A stretch of 64,000 nucleotides of DNA from Ascidia mentula (taxonomy: Eukaryota; Chordata; Ascidiacea; Phlebobranchia; Ascidiidae): assembly GCA_947561715.1 (NCBI GenBank), contig OX387200.1, forward strand, positions 17,548,501 through 17,612,500. The letters are read 5' to 3'. Under the pieces are notes generated by a model. That model had not been told where the DNA came from. It made no database searches and saw only the letters and a program-made list of their open reading frames with translations. Positions 36,333-48,100 of the stretch are shown one piece after another. The translations under genes were made by a program, and so were the position numbers. Position 1 is the first letter of the stretch; the number at the start of each line of letters is the position of its first letter.

Positions 36333-37706
36333 CTATTTTTTATGTTGAAGTGCATCTTTTTTTGACGACAAGCTCTTCTTTTTAGGTTGCCAGCGTAAAA
36401 AGGCAGTATCAACAGGTAGTCTAGGTCTCTTAAAAAATTGAGATTTTAAATGTTCCTCTATGTGTTTCTGGGTGACGCAAATAACATGTTGCCCTTTCCA
36501 GTACTTCACCATGTTAAGTGACTGCAGTGAAGAGATAATGTCAGCCTGTGTGATGCTGGTCATTTCGCTCAAGTCTTTGATGGAAAGTGTGCCACGAAAG
36601 TCTCTTAAAATTTCCAAAAGAACCCATGTCCAGTAACTCCGGTAGCTCAGTTTGCCTAAATCGGATAAGGGCTTTTCGGGCGAACCAATCATTCGTTCAA
36701 TTTTAGACAATTCATAGCTGAATGCTATGAGGAATTTGCCGTATCCTTTTCTTTGAAATGGTGGCAGTATCAAGATACATGCCAGGTTGTTTCCATCAGG
36801 GCTTTCTTTTTCCTTTGAGAAGTACCCAACCACGTGAGCACCACTGCGGTCCACTTCTGTCATTACGTAAAAGAGAAAAGGCTCCACATCAAAATACAAA
36901 GTCTTGTGGTCCAAAAATAGTTTCGCAAGCAGGCATAAGTTTTGGCAGTAGATTTTGTTGTCTTTTCCATCTATCTCATAAACTGATATTGTTGATTTAC
37001 GGTAAATTTCCTTGCCTGGTGGTTGTCTCCAAGTGCAGTCCGTAAGGTGTCTTCTGTACGTACACTCAAGACGCATGTACTTGAAACAGAACTCGCACAC
37101 ATACAATTTTGGCTGTTTTCCATATTCATCAGGATAGGGTGAAAAATACCATGCATCAATTTCGTACCGACCCAACTGAATCCGATCAATATACTTAATT
37201 TTGGTGATTGCCTCATGCTCTCTCTCCAAAGCAGCAGTGGCCGGATCCATTTCGGCATAAGACTTCTGCACATGATTAATTTCATCATGCTTTCGTTTCT
37301 GATTTCTTGTCATACGGTTGTCTACGTTTTCTGTGTTCTCACCAGGTGTGGCAACTGTTGTGTTGGTCTCAACTACTTGTTTTGTTGTGTCGATGCGGCT
37401 GGCATCAACCCACTCATCAAGTCTACGGTTACAGCCACGGTAGTGTACATAGTACTCATGGCAGTGACCTCGTGATGCATTTATTCGCTTTTGAATTACT
37501 TCAGCAATGTGTGTTGTGCCATCACTGCGGCAACAATGGTACAATCCATTGATAATAATTTTGGAGTCTTGTGTCCGATCCAAACATTCAGGTGCAGGTT
37601 TTTCAAGTACTTCCACAATACCGGTGTCGGTTTGTGCTTTCTTCTGAGCTTCAGCATCATTGGGATTCTCTGAGGCACATTTTTCACCTGGAGTAGTGAC
37701 ATCCAT
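36333..37706 (-). CDS. KAT8: MYST-family histone acetyltransferase KAT8 (MOF)
   Basis: A single uninterrupted exon encodes 457 residues (human 458). In order: chromo-barrel domain (about 51-106, [17 protein letters not shown]), MYST C2HC zinc finger with C204, C207, H220 and C224, and the acetyltransferase domain with K268 (the autoacetylated lysine position), catalytic C310 in [11 protein letters not shown], acetyl-CoA loop QRKGYG (318-323) and E344 in [14 protein letters not shown]8 acetylates histone H4 lysine 16 in the MSL and NSL complexes. An in-frame ATG at 37781 lies upstream of a splice acceptor (gactttag, exon from 37722), so I take 37706 as the start. The lack of introns is unlike its neighbours and could reflect an old retroposition or intron loss. 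Confidence 0.96.
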   Translation of the reverse strand: MDVTTPGEKCASENPNDAEAQKKAQTDTGIVEVLEKPAPECLDRTQDSKIIINGLYHCCRSDGTTHIAEVIQKRINASRGHCHEYYVHYRGCNRRLDEWVDASRIDTTKQVVETNTTVATPGENTENVDNRMTRNQKRKHDEINHVQKSYAEMDPATAALEREHEAITKIKYIDRIQLGRYEIDAWYFSPYPDEYGKQPKLYVCEFCFKYMRLECTYRRHLTDCTWRQPPGKEIYRKSTISVYEIDGKDNKIYCQNLCLLAKLFLDHKTLYFDVEPFLFYVMTEVDRSGAHVVGYFSKEKESPDGNNLACILILPPFQRKGYGKFLIAFSYELSKIERMIGSPEKPLSDLGKLSYRSYWTWVLLEILRDFRGTLSIKDLSEMTSITQADIISSLQSLNMVKYWKGQHVICVTQKHIEEHLKSQFFKRPRLPVDTAFLRWQPKKKSLSSKKDALQHKK

Positions 37707-37787
37707 TTTGTTGTCATCAGAACTAAAGTCTTTAACAAAAAAAGCAATGTTTAACACTCGCAAAATGATACCCAAGTGCATGCATGG
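37707..37787 (-). promoter_or_regulatory. 81 bp intercistronic gap with acceptor, ZSWIM-like to KAT8
   Basis: The upstream stop codon is at 37790-37788 and KAT8 starts at 37706. Between them is an acceptor (ctttttttgttaaagacttta-g, AG at 37724-37723). There is no AATAAA and no room for an ordinary promoter. I infer trans-splicing in a polycistronic transcript. The alternative is cis splicing from the donor after GAGCTTG, which would read KAT8's first 80 codons in another frame. Confidence 0.5.
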
Positions 37788-38520
37788 TTAACACCAAAGC
37801 ATTCTTATGTTACCAAGCTCTGTTGGTGATTGGTCAGGAAGTGATTCATTGTCTGTGCCCCTTTTCTTTGGACTTTCTTGTTTCCTGCGTGCCTTCTGTT
37901 GTTCATATACTTCCTGTATATGCATATCGAAAATTACATAACAAATATGTTGCATTGCCTAGTGTACAGTAAAACTTATTTTAGGAAAGATTTGAAACAT
38001 TAATTTAACATGCCAATAACAAACATGTTTCAGCAAGTATATTGTGCAGCAGACAGACTAAACACAGCTTACCTCATTAATAGCATGACAGTGTGCAGTA
38101 TTTATTTTTGTGACTTGCAAATGTTGTCCATCTTTTGAGGCACGAAATTGCACAAACGATTCGCATTCCACACCAATGCTGCACAACAAGAGAACAATAA
38201 CAAACAGCAAAATAACTATATTGTAATTCAGCATTTATTAACCTGTTGGTATTCTTATCTTCGGTCGACTTTTGCAAATTTCGAGACGTTTTCTTTATAC
38301 ATGCGTACTTCAGTTCATAATAAACTAGTGCCGGATTCTCAGGGATGTTAACGCGCTTTTTGGCTGCCTTAAATGTTCGTGAGTCTCGCTTTCGGTAAAC
38401 AATTTTTTGCTCCTCCTCAAACGTTTGCATTGCAGACTCAACATCCTTGAAAGACGCGAACTGTTGTCCTACAGCAAGCACTTGTGACCCAATATCAAAC
38501 GTTTCACTGCTTTCGGACAT
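37788..38520 (-). CDS. ZSWIM1/3 N-terminal-type (FAR1-like) domain protein, 3 exons
   Basis: Exons 38520-38243, 38178-38073 and 37913-37788 join in phase to 169 residues. The central part (FASFKDVESAMQTFEEEQK...VYYELKYACIKKTSRN...CESFVQFRASKDGQHLQVTKINTAHCHAINE) resembles the N-terminal domain of ZSWIM3, itself like the FAR1/MULE transposase DNA-binding fold, with C..C and H.H positions kept. There is no SWIM zinc finger or transposase core; a basic tail (QQKARRKQESPKKRG) looks like a nuclear localisation signal. The stop comes right after a possible donor, so the last residues are uncertain. It is probably a nuclear protein, and the first cistron ahead of KAT8 and BLOC1S3. Confidence 0.65.
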
Positions 38521-39438
38521 ACTGAATTTTGAGTTCTGCTGCAACAACCGAGCAACATTTGCAGCATTTACTTTACACGTGCTTCGTCTTTGTTGGGTTT
38601 TTGAGTTGCGCCACAACGGGTAATTGCTTTTTAAGCCGAAGCACTAACTTTTCACAACGATTCATGTTTTAAAAATCAAAATAAATTATTTTGGTTTGTA
38701 TTTATTGTCACAATAACTGTCATCTAAGGAAAATACCTATTGCACCGGGCGACAAGAAAATCTGCGTAAAATGGAAATCTGTGCGAATTTTAGGGGTTGG
38801 GTGTAAACAGGGCCACCACCTGTTATTTTTGTTTATAAATTTGAATTGAAATACTACACGAAATCGTAGCGTTTTTTCGCACAGATTTCTATGTTACATA
38901 GGCTTATATGTGGATCAAGGTTTGAAAAAACTTTGGGACCCGGTGTAATAGTATCTTCCTACAACTGAAGTCGTGCGATACGTCGTGCGACATGCATTGC
39001 TGTCGTATATAATTAATTAAATAAAACACAAGTCAACACAAGGCAGATTGTAGAAAGTCTAGGGCCCGATATAAAAAGACCATTTTTGGTGGCCTTTTTT
39101 AGTTTGTTTGGAGTATAACAACAAATGTCAAATGTGCAAGGACCGGCTACGAGTCGACATAATCAAAATCAATGAACGCCGATACGAGTACTTTTAACCA
39201 AACAACCATTGTTCCCTTCTTTTGTGAAATGGAATACTGTTATCGCACGTTTGCGTGGCGTCGCCTATTGTCGTCAAATGTAACAACGCCGGTCGCGTAC
39301 TACACGGAAAGACATGTAATACATTTGTTACAGACATGCTACATTTGTAATCGAAAACAGCAAGCAGAAATTTCACGATTTGAGCTAAATTGTGTGAAGA
39401 TTTGTCAGGAATGAAAAAAGTTAACAAAAAGTATTGAA
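38521..39438. other. Divergent promoter region
   Basis: This stretch lies between the - strand ZSWIM-like gene and the + strand membrane protein. A + strand ORF (39172-39414) has no domain or splice support. I see no repeat or RNA gene. Confidence 0.4.
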
Positions 39439-41022
39439 ATGACGTCATACACCATGAAAATATGTTGTTACAATCCAAGAAGAGCAGCTATAGTGACTAG
39501 CATACTTTCAGTGGTAAGACAAATATAACACTTTTCTGCACGTGTTGTCAACTGTGTTTAGGCTAGACATGAGCCAATGTGGATTCCTTTGTTTAAACAG
39601 GGACAGTTTACATTGGAAGTGATCGCCTTTTCGTGCTTCGGTATTTATATAGTTCCCTTCGACTTAGGTAAGTGAACGTAGGTAAAGTGTTGCAGAAGTT
39701 CTCGTGTTGTTTCTTCTCACCTTACAACGTTTTGTTTCAGCAATCAAAGTTTTCTACGCTTTTGCCGCTATTTTTTCTTTATGGGCCCTGGGTGTGTCGG
39801 TTATTTGCATCTTGAGCGTTTCTCAGGTATTTTTTTTAACTACCTTGGTAAATTGGCAAAATACGTCTTTTTCTATCTTTACAACAGGACAGCCACAAAT
39901 GGATGCGACCTTGGCTGGTGACATACGTTGTTGTAACTATTTCAGAGTTGGTCATTACGTTCGTGGCACTTATAAATTTGAACAGTTTGCGGAGCATTAT
40001 GCAGTTCTACGTCAGTGCATGGCAGTTGGCGGTAAGAGTAAAATAGAGTGGTGTATGAATGTGAATAAGGTGAGCTCAATTAAAGTTTCACATGATAAAA
40101 TTTAAGTCAGTTTTCAGGGAAAGACACTGGTCTCCAGATGGCCAATGGCGACACTTTAAAAAAAAGTTATTACTGCGGTTGAATAAACAAAAAAACACGT
40201 TCTGCAATAAATCTTATAAGCGCATTTTCTTATGCAGCAACAACATCGTAACGACCAGCTATTCGTAGCACCATCTAACTCAACTGCTTGCACCCCAGTA
40301 TCCAACGCATTTCTTGCCCTCGGTGGCGATGAACTTCGCGTGGTGGCGCTGTTGAGTCAGCAGGGACCTGCTGGCTTATTGGCGTTTGCAGTTCTTGTTC
40401 TAGTGGCCAAAAACGTTTTAAATGTAGGTGAAATACTGTTTTAACTTTTTAAGTTTTTTAAGTATATAGTTCGTGAAAATAATTATCCTGCAAAAGTAAA
40501 AGATTTCGAATCAAAAATGCTCTTTACTTCAAATTAAAAAATATGTGTAAAGTAATACCTCAATAACTGTATGACTGAAATCTGACCATCGGTTATAGGC
40601 ATTGTCTTTTATTTTGCGATAGGAAATTACTGCCATTGGTATGTCTTCTAAAGCAACAAGCCTCTAATTTATGTCAGCAGATTTCCCTTATCTAGCATCA
40701 TCAGTTTCTTTTCAAATATAATCGTATGTGTATGCGAAGTACTGGCTTAATGGATTTTTGTGAAGTAATGGCATTCGAAATATTTAATATAACCAACAAT
40801 ATCCTTGTTGTTTTGAAGCGGTGGAATATTTATCTAATGCTCTTTACTTATCATTGATCACAACTATTTGTATATGGACGAAGTATATTTCCTTTGAACT
40901 TTGTATGTCATAGGTAATTTCCTTGTGTTGTGCAGGTGTACATGATCTTCGTAGGCTTTGTACAGTACAGAGAATTACAAGCGGGAAGAGGGTGTGAGAC
41001 TAACTACCCGCAAAGGGTATGA
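39439..41022 (+). CDS. Four-helix membrane protein of LAPTM/DUF4728-like layout, 6 exons
   Basis: Exons 39439-39513, 39562-39667, 39741-39826, 39888-40031, 40238-40423 and 40936-41022 give 227 residues. Hydrophobic segments occur at about 37-55 (FTLEVIAFSCFGIYIVPF), 61-87 (VFYAFAAIFSLWALGVSVICIL), 98-119 (WLVTYVVVTISELVITFVALI) and 180-208 (GLLAFAVLVLVAK, then VYMIFVGF). The N-terminus has a short CC motif (KICCYNPRRAA) like LAPTM and related insect proteins. The loop before the last helix (QQHRNDQ..NSTACTPVSN) has a glycosylation sequon. The tail is short and polar. I do not recognise a specific orthologue; the LAPTM comparison rests on size, topology and the CC start only. Poly(A) signal at 41341-41346. 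Confidence 0.7.
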
Positions 41023-42134
41023 TGACGTTTCCGGTGTAGTCCGCCTAAAAATCTTCCCATTTTGTTAGTAGAGATATTACGATCCACACGTTCGATCGCC
41101 AAGGAGGGAACAGCAGTTGCCCACTGTCCGAAGCATACCCACGTGACGACTGACAGGAGGCAATGGTCAATTGCGTTGCTGATTATGTGAAGGACACTGT
41201 GCGTGTTCGTTTTTGTGACTTTGTCTTTCGCCCAGTTGTGAATAGATCTACGACTTATTTCACAAAGAAGTTTACAAATCAAGTTATACGAGCCACTGGC
41301 ACGTGTACGCCAACGTATACACCAAAATTTGTGAAAATAAAATAAATTTAATGCTTAGGTATTAATTGTGTCAGTATTATATAGTCAGTGGCGCTAAAAA
41401 TGGTATTTCCAAATCAAGTCTTGCATTTACTATAAGCAGTCCTGAACCCGAAAGCATGTATGGGATTGTTGTGTTTGAAAAGCTCTGCAAAAAAACTCAA
41501 TTTAGACGGAAATTTTATGTGAACAAAACCTTGTAGCAACTCGGCTACATTGCAGGACATCCGGGTCACTGCTATGCATACCTCGATGCAGAATTACCAC
41601 GCAAGGAAAGATACAAAACACAACAACAAACAGCATACAGGAGCTGACACCACAGACTGTGTTAAGCATGCTTCCATTTGCTGTAGGTAAACACCGTCCA
41701 CCTGCCTAAACACGGGTAAAACAGCTGCCTTCACATTTTACTTCGAGGTTTGACCACACGCGGAGCTGTGTTTGGTGTGTGCGGGCGTCCTTGCACAAGC
41801 TTCGTGTATTAACTTCCGCCGTAATGCTAAATATTGTATTTATTTACTGTACTGACAATTTATATGATCCCAATCGGTAGGCTATAGGAAACTAAGTAGT
41901 ATCGCCCGGCTAACATGGCGCTAGATTGTGGGAAGTTTGGAAACCAAGTTGTGTTAGAGTATGGCACAAACAGGAATTGCAATTTAAAGATTTGTCACTG
42001 AGCGTGTTAGAGCATGCATGCATCAAAACTTGAAAATGTCAACAAATTGATCTTTTTTCTTCGATATTCAGGATTGTTTTAAATCTCGCGTTTTTTTATT
42101 AATTGGACTTACTTTGCAGAATCTAACCTAGGTC
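41023..42134. other. Intergenic, 3' UTR then SLC22 promoter
   Basis: The 3' UTR of the membrane protein runs to AATAAA at 41341-41346. The rest up to the SLC22 start should hold its promoter. An acceptor (ttactttgcag) ends at 42119, 15 bp before the SLC22 ATG, and suggests a 5' UTR exon or trans-splicing. Confidence 0.45.
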
Positions 42135-45100
42135 ATGGTTCGGTTTGTCTCCTACGAAGAAGCCTTGAAAAATATTGGAGCGTTCGGAAAATATCAGAAG
42201 TTTATTTGCTTACTGTTGGCCGTGAGTACAATTCCAAATGGATTTGTTGCCATGATGAACATTTTTACTCACAACACTCCGCCCCACTACTGTCGTCTAC
42301 CACAGCTTGAAGCCCTGGGAAAACGCCTGGTATGTATGTTGGCGTATTAATACCTGTAGAAAGTTACTGATGCTGGTTCCTGTTGCAGAACGTGTCTACT
42401 CAATCGGAGCAGTATAACCAATGGCTGGATATCGCACTTCCCAAAGAGATAAATAATGAAGGAGTTTTGGAAAGAAGCAAATGTTACAGGTACTTTAGAA
42501 TTTGAAAATTAACCCTTTAAGAGGTGGTGTTTTCAAAAGAACACATCTCCCGTTATAGTTGGCGTAGACACCTAAGGTTTTTACCAACAGACAGCTTGAA
42601 GCGTGAAGTATAAAAAAACATTCGCATTGAATTTTTTTTACTAATTAGTCACTCTTTGATGATGAATAATCACAAAAAACAAACCAGCACAGCAGGTGGT
42701 CTGATTATATGTCACAACAAATGGCCATCTACCCGTTGGATGTAGCGCGAAACGTTCTACAAACGAATTGTGCTCGAGGGTCTCAGCTTTCGATCGGCGG
42801 TTTCCGTTTCTCTCTATGACGTCAAAATGGCGAGATGTGCGCATGCAAATTTTAACTGGTGGTATTGCTGTAGTTTTTGCGTACAAAACAACAAAATAGC
42901 AGGAAGAAATGTACATAACATGAAATAAACATTATGGGGGTGCAATGTGATTAGTAAATCAAATCTGGATCAAAAAAACCAAAGGCCCCTGGCAGGCTGT
43001 CGATCGCACACCGTATCAATAATAATGTATTAAAATCCCGGGGGTGCAGTATGAAAAAAATAAAAATTATAATTTGTTTTCGCCAAAGCAAAGAAGACAC
43101 CAATTTCCAAAAAAAACTAGCACACCTTCATTACTTATAGTTACAGGTTTTTATTCTGGTCCCATAACACTGGTTTTGCTTTCCTAACAACAGACAATTG
43201 AGTAATTCTTTCCGCAGCATAACAATCGCCAATTGTTCTCGGAAGGATGTATCCAAAACATATCCACAAAAAGTTCAATGATGATGAATTGGTCGTGTCA
43301 CAGTCACCTCTGTTACATCCCTGATGCATAATTTGCTATCAAAGCATCATGTATTGAAATATATTTATGCGATTTGTTCAAGAATCAAACAGTTGTGGGT
43401 GTGGCTGTGGGCGTAACCCAGTAATTAGGTTAGCTTCTAATTCATAGAACTGATTTTTTTCCTTGTCTTTTTTCCACATTGTCTCTGTTATGTTGTGGAA
43501 AAGGTTTATATGCACCTGTGCTGTGTTATAAAGCTTACAAGCCGTTTTACAAGCAATAACTAACAGTGTAAGTAGGTTATACCAAAAAAACTCCCAAAAA
43601 TTTACCAGAGGGAAGCTGGTTAAAAAAAAAATCGCCAGTTAACAAAACTTTGAACGCGGGTTACTCGGCTACCTTACGAGGTAGCGGCATGGTTTTTGTA
43701 CACGTTATAGCTCATAGGCTGACCTTTCCAACGATATCAAAATTATTAAAAAAAATATTCATATTAGGTTATGAATATGATATGCGTATTATGGCATAAG
43801 TTACGAAAACAAGATTCGCTGGCAAAAATTTTGTAGAAATAAAGTTAAAGCTACCTGAACTTAAGCAATCGAAAATTTTTAATTATTTTTTAATGTATGG
43901 CGGTGTTTAAAGGGTTAAAATATCGGAATAACCGGTCAGCTTAAATAACAGCCTTAAAAGTCATCGGTCAGTAACAAGGTTCGCTGATATATATCGCTTA
44001 CATGTAGTCGACAATATCGCACTAGCTTGGGTACATGTACTTACTTCAGTTGTTTGATCTTCTGTTTACAATGCTAGTACTAGGAATCTTTGCAGATACA
44101 ACAGCACGATCGAATGGAACGAAACGCACGTTGAGATTGCTAACGGCACCGTTGTGGTATCATGTGACCACGGTTGGGTGTACGAAGTCGAAGGGGGGCA
44201 GGTGTCCATTGTTAATGAGGTAAGCAACAGTGCTATTAGGTTGAAGCGAAAAGGACTTAAATGTATGGGAAGAAAACCGCCGATAATTTCCTATTTGATC
44301 GAAATAACAGTTTACACGAGTTCAACCTGGACCCATAGCAACGTAACGATTCACATTGAACAATGATGGGAAAAAGGAAGTGAATCAATTGAAATAACGA
44401 CATGTTCAGTGCTCTGTCTGCCGCATGTTGTTTAAAAACCAACATTTATTTATAAACAGTTCACACCGAACAGAGACAGAGAACTCACACTGTTTAAATA
44501 CACCGGCTCACAATGTCATACGGCGGCCTCATACAAACTAGAGGCGCCGAATAAGGGACACTACAATCAGGAAACAATGCAACACAACGTTTTAATTATT
44601 TCGTGGAAACCGAAAAGTTTAGATGGTCGTGTTGACAAGAGTGTTTTGCAAATTCCCGACTGTCAGCACGACCATTAAAACAATAGTTCCCTATCGTTTT
44701 CAGATCGCGATTAACTTTTCAGAATCACATTAATAGGGACCACTTTTTAAATTTATGACAAATATTCGACCACGGTAATATTTGTTTTTACATGTTTGGC
44801 TCTTACAGCTTTGTCCGCCACTGGGGTATATCGTTAACATTTAAACTTGCATAAAAAGCTGCATTTACACAAATGGTGGACATTGCACACGTTAACATAA
44901 TTCGCGACCTTCCACGACGAACTTTGTGGATCACAATATGCGGTCTCGGCACACTAGATGGAAATTACTGATTTATAGCCCTTTATATTTCAGTGGGATT
45001 TGGTTTGTTCGAGATCGTCGCTGAAACCGCTGGCAATGTTTTTGTACATGTTGGGGGTACTCTTCGGTTCCTTTTTCAGCGGCATATTAGCCGATAGGTA

Positions 45101-48100
45101 CGTGTAACAGTTACCCTGCCTCACTTGACCCCTTCCACCTTCATTATCCTAAATAACTGCTCGGCTTACGTGTAGTTTATGTGGCAAATCACTGATGAAA
45201 AATTGGAATATTATTCCATAATTTTGTTCGTTTTCATGTACGTTTTACGTTTTAGGTATGGTCGTCGGCCAGCGTTCTGCTGGGGAACTCTCATACAGTT
45301 TGTTTGCATTGTTATTTTAAGTTTTTCAACTAACGTGACGATGTACTGCGTGTGCTTACTTATCACCGGACTTTCGGCAATGACAAACTACGTCGCTGCT
45401 TTTGTCATAGGTAAATTAGCACAGTCATTACTTTGGTTTTGTCAGCGAACTCCCAGGTGCCTAAAGTTTAACATACATGGACTGTCTAACCTTTATTGCG
45501 AGGCCTGCGCACGAACACAAGTAACGGGTTTGCAACAAAACTCAGGTTCTGAGATCTCGGATTCTTCAAAACGGGCGTTGATGGGAAGTATGGAGGTTGC
45601 CGGATTTACAATAGGATACATGATTTTGCCTGTTTTCGCTTACTTGTTTCCATATTGGAGGACACTCGTACGAATAACTGGATTCGGAGGCATCATATTT
45701 ATTCCCTATTATTGGTAGGTGATTTCTTTTCCAAAAGGAAACGTGGTCATTGATATAGCCAGGGAGTTCTGAGGGGCCATATATGGTCTCTCTCAAATCT
45801 CTTTATTTACAATTAAAGATTTTTAATTGTGTATAAGCTGCAGACAGATGGCCACTGTTTCGACCTAAAAGGTCTTGGCCATAGTGTTTCCACCTTGTTT
45901 TCTCCGTTTTGGTGGAACGTAGTTTAGTGCCCAACGGATGACGGTGATTGTATAGTCACCACAAAGTGGAAGTCTTTGCTTCGCCGATTGGTCAGCAAAG
46001 TCGTCTTATAGTCACAACAGCTGCACTGATGAGACCTTTTAGGTCGAAACAGTGGCCATCTGTCTGCAGCTTATACACAATTCATATTATTGGCTCCACA
46101 TTGCTTATCAAAAGATTTTTAAATTTGGATTTCTCATCATACTCAATTTGTCATAAAGTACGCTTGTTCGACAATTTAATTTTTGCTCACTTTGCACCAC
46201 AAAAAATTCTGGCTGGTTACGTTCCTTATTGTGGCTCTTGCTTGTGACCGAAGGTTGATCCCGGAATCGCCAAGATGGCTGTTGAATGCTGGCCGCGAAA
46301 AAGAAGCCCTAAAAATAATTAAAAAGATCGCCCGAGTTAATGGAAAGACACTCGTGGAAAAGGACTACGTGATTCCAGACAACCATGAAAAATTGGTAAA
46401 ACACTGCGACTATGGGTTGTTGTATAATCTTGTTGGTTTCCCTTCGATATATATACAGATCGACGAAAGCGGTGTTGGAAAGATCGAAGTAAAAAAATAC
46501 ACATATCTTGACCTGTTTGTAGAAGCAGCGACGCGAAGGCGAATCCTTGTCATGTTCTTGCAATGGTAAGGTACATGTGATCTTGCGATGGTAAGGTACA
46601 TGTGATCTTGCGATGGTAAGGTACATGTGATCTTACAATTGTAAGGTACATCTTGCGATGGTAAGGTACATGTGATCTTGCAATGGTAAGGTACATGTGA
46701 TCTTGCAATAAGGTACATGTGATCTTGCAAACGGTAACGTACTCGTGACAAACTTAGCTGGCGGGCAGTCAGGTGTAAATGTTTGCATTAGTTGTGAGGT
46801 AAAGTGGCTCACCAAACCCCAGGCTAATATTTGGAAAAAAAGGCATGATGGTCTGTCGTGCACTTGATTGATTGTGTTCCATTTGTTGGTTTGTTTTAAA
46901 AGTTTCAATCTGGACAAACATCCTGATGTAATTGGCAGCAAACATATTGTGGAAGTGGAAAAACTTTTAAGAAGGGGGCGACTATATACAAAAATACCGA
47001 AAGATTTTAAAGAAAGAACGCATGGGTTCTCAAGCTTAACCCTGTTTATCTATAATACAATTTACGAAAACTGAAGATCCAGGTTTAGATCATTATTCAC
47101 GCTTTGAACAGTTGTAACATTGAGTAACTGTTTTCCAAGGTTTACATGCAGTCTGATATATTACTGCATCAGCCTCAACTCCTCAAATTTGGGAGGGAAC
47201 AGCTACGTGGTGTGCTTTATCGCCGCTGGTGTCGAGATTCCAGCCTACTTGAGTATGTATTTTATGGCTGAAAAAGCTGGAAGACGATATTGTATGGCAG
47301 TTATGCTCGGGGCCTCTGCAATCAGCTGCTTTCTTTCACCATTCATTCGCCAAGGTAATGATTGTATGTTTATAAAATAATAACATAATGCATATGATGT
47401 GACCCGCAAGCAAGTATATTCAGTTATTGGAAAAGTAGGGTAACAGATAACTAACCAGGTCTTAATTATAATTATGGCACATATTATTTCTAAAACTGAA
47501 TTCAAGTCTTAGCTTCTGTGTTTCAAGTTAATCACGATGCTCTCCAATCATTTTATCGTTAACCAAATTACTTTAAAAGACGCAGTAGGATAATTTGCTC
47601 CATGATTCATAACCTCGCAGCAAATGAAACGGCGAGTATCGTGGTTGCAATGTTTGGAAAACTCACAATCAGCGCCGCCTTCGGCCTTGTTTACATTTAT
47701 TGCGGTGAGTTGTTTCCAACCATGATGAGGAACATGAGCATTGGATCCTCTTCCACAATGGCCCGGGTGGGAGCAGCCATTGCCCCTTACTTGGTGTTTG
47801 CTGGTAAGTTGCAGATGCTTATTATATTTGAAACTAACTGTACATAAGTGTCCAGGTGTACATTTTATTTCCAAATGCCGCTGTGCGTGATTTAGATGGA
47901 GCAACATTGTAAAAAAACAAAGGGATTTTAAAACGGATTCAAATTAATGAGAGCTGCAGACAGGGTGTGTACGTGGCACTGTGGTAGCTGGTAGACTAGC
48001 AGGCACACAGATTTCCACTTTGTGATACCTTTCGGTCAATCGTCGATATGTTGGGTACCAAACTAGGTACCAATCAACACAGACGAACCACGGATTCAAA

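Noticed and set aside
37496..37747. 84-codon - strand ORF overlapping the start of KAT8
   Set aside because: It reads KAT8 codons in another frame and would need a splice from the ZSWIM-like gene; no family resemblance, best seen as a shadow.
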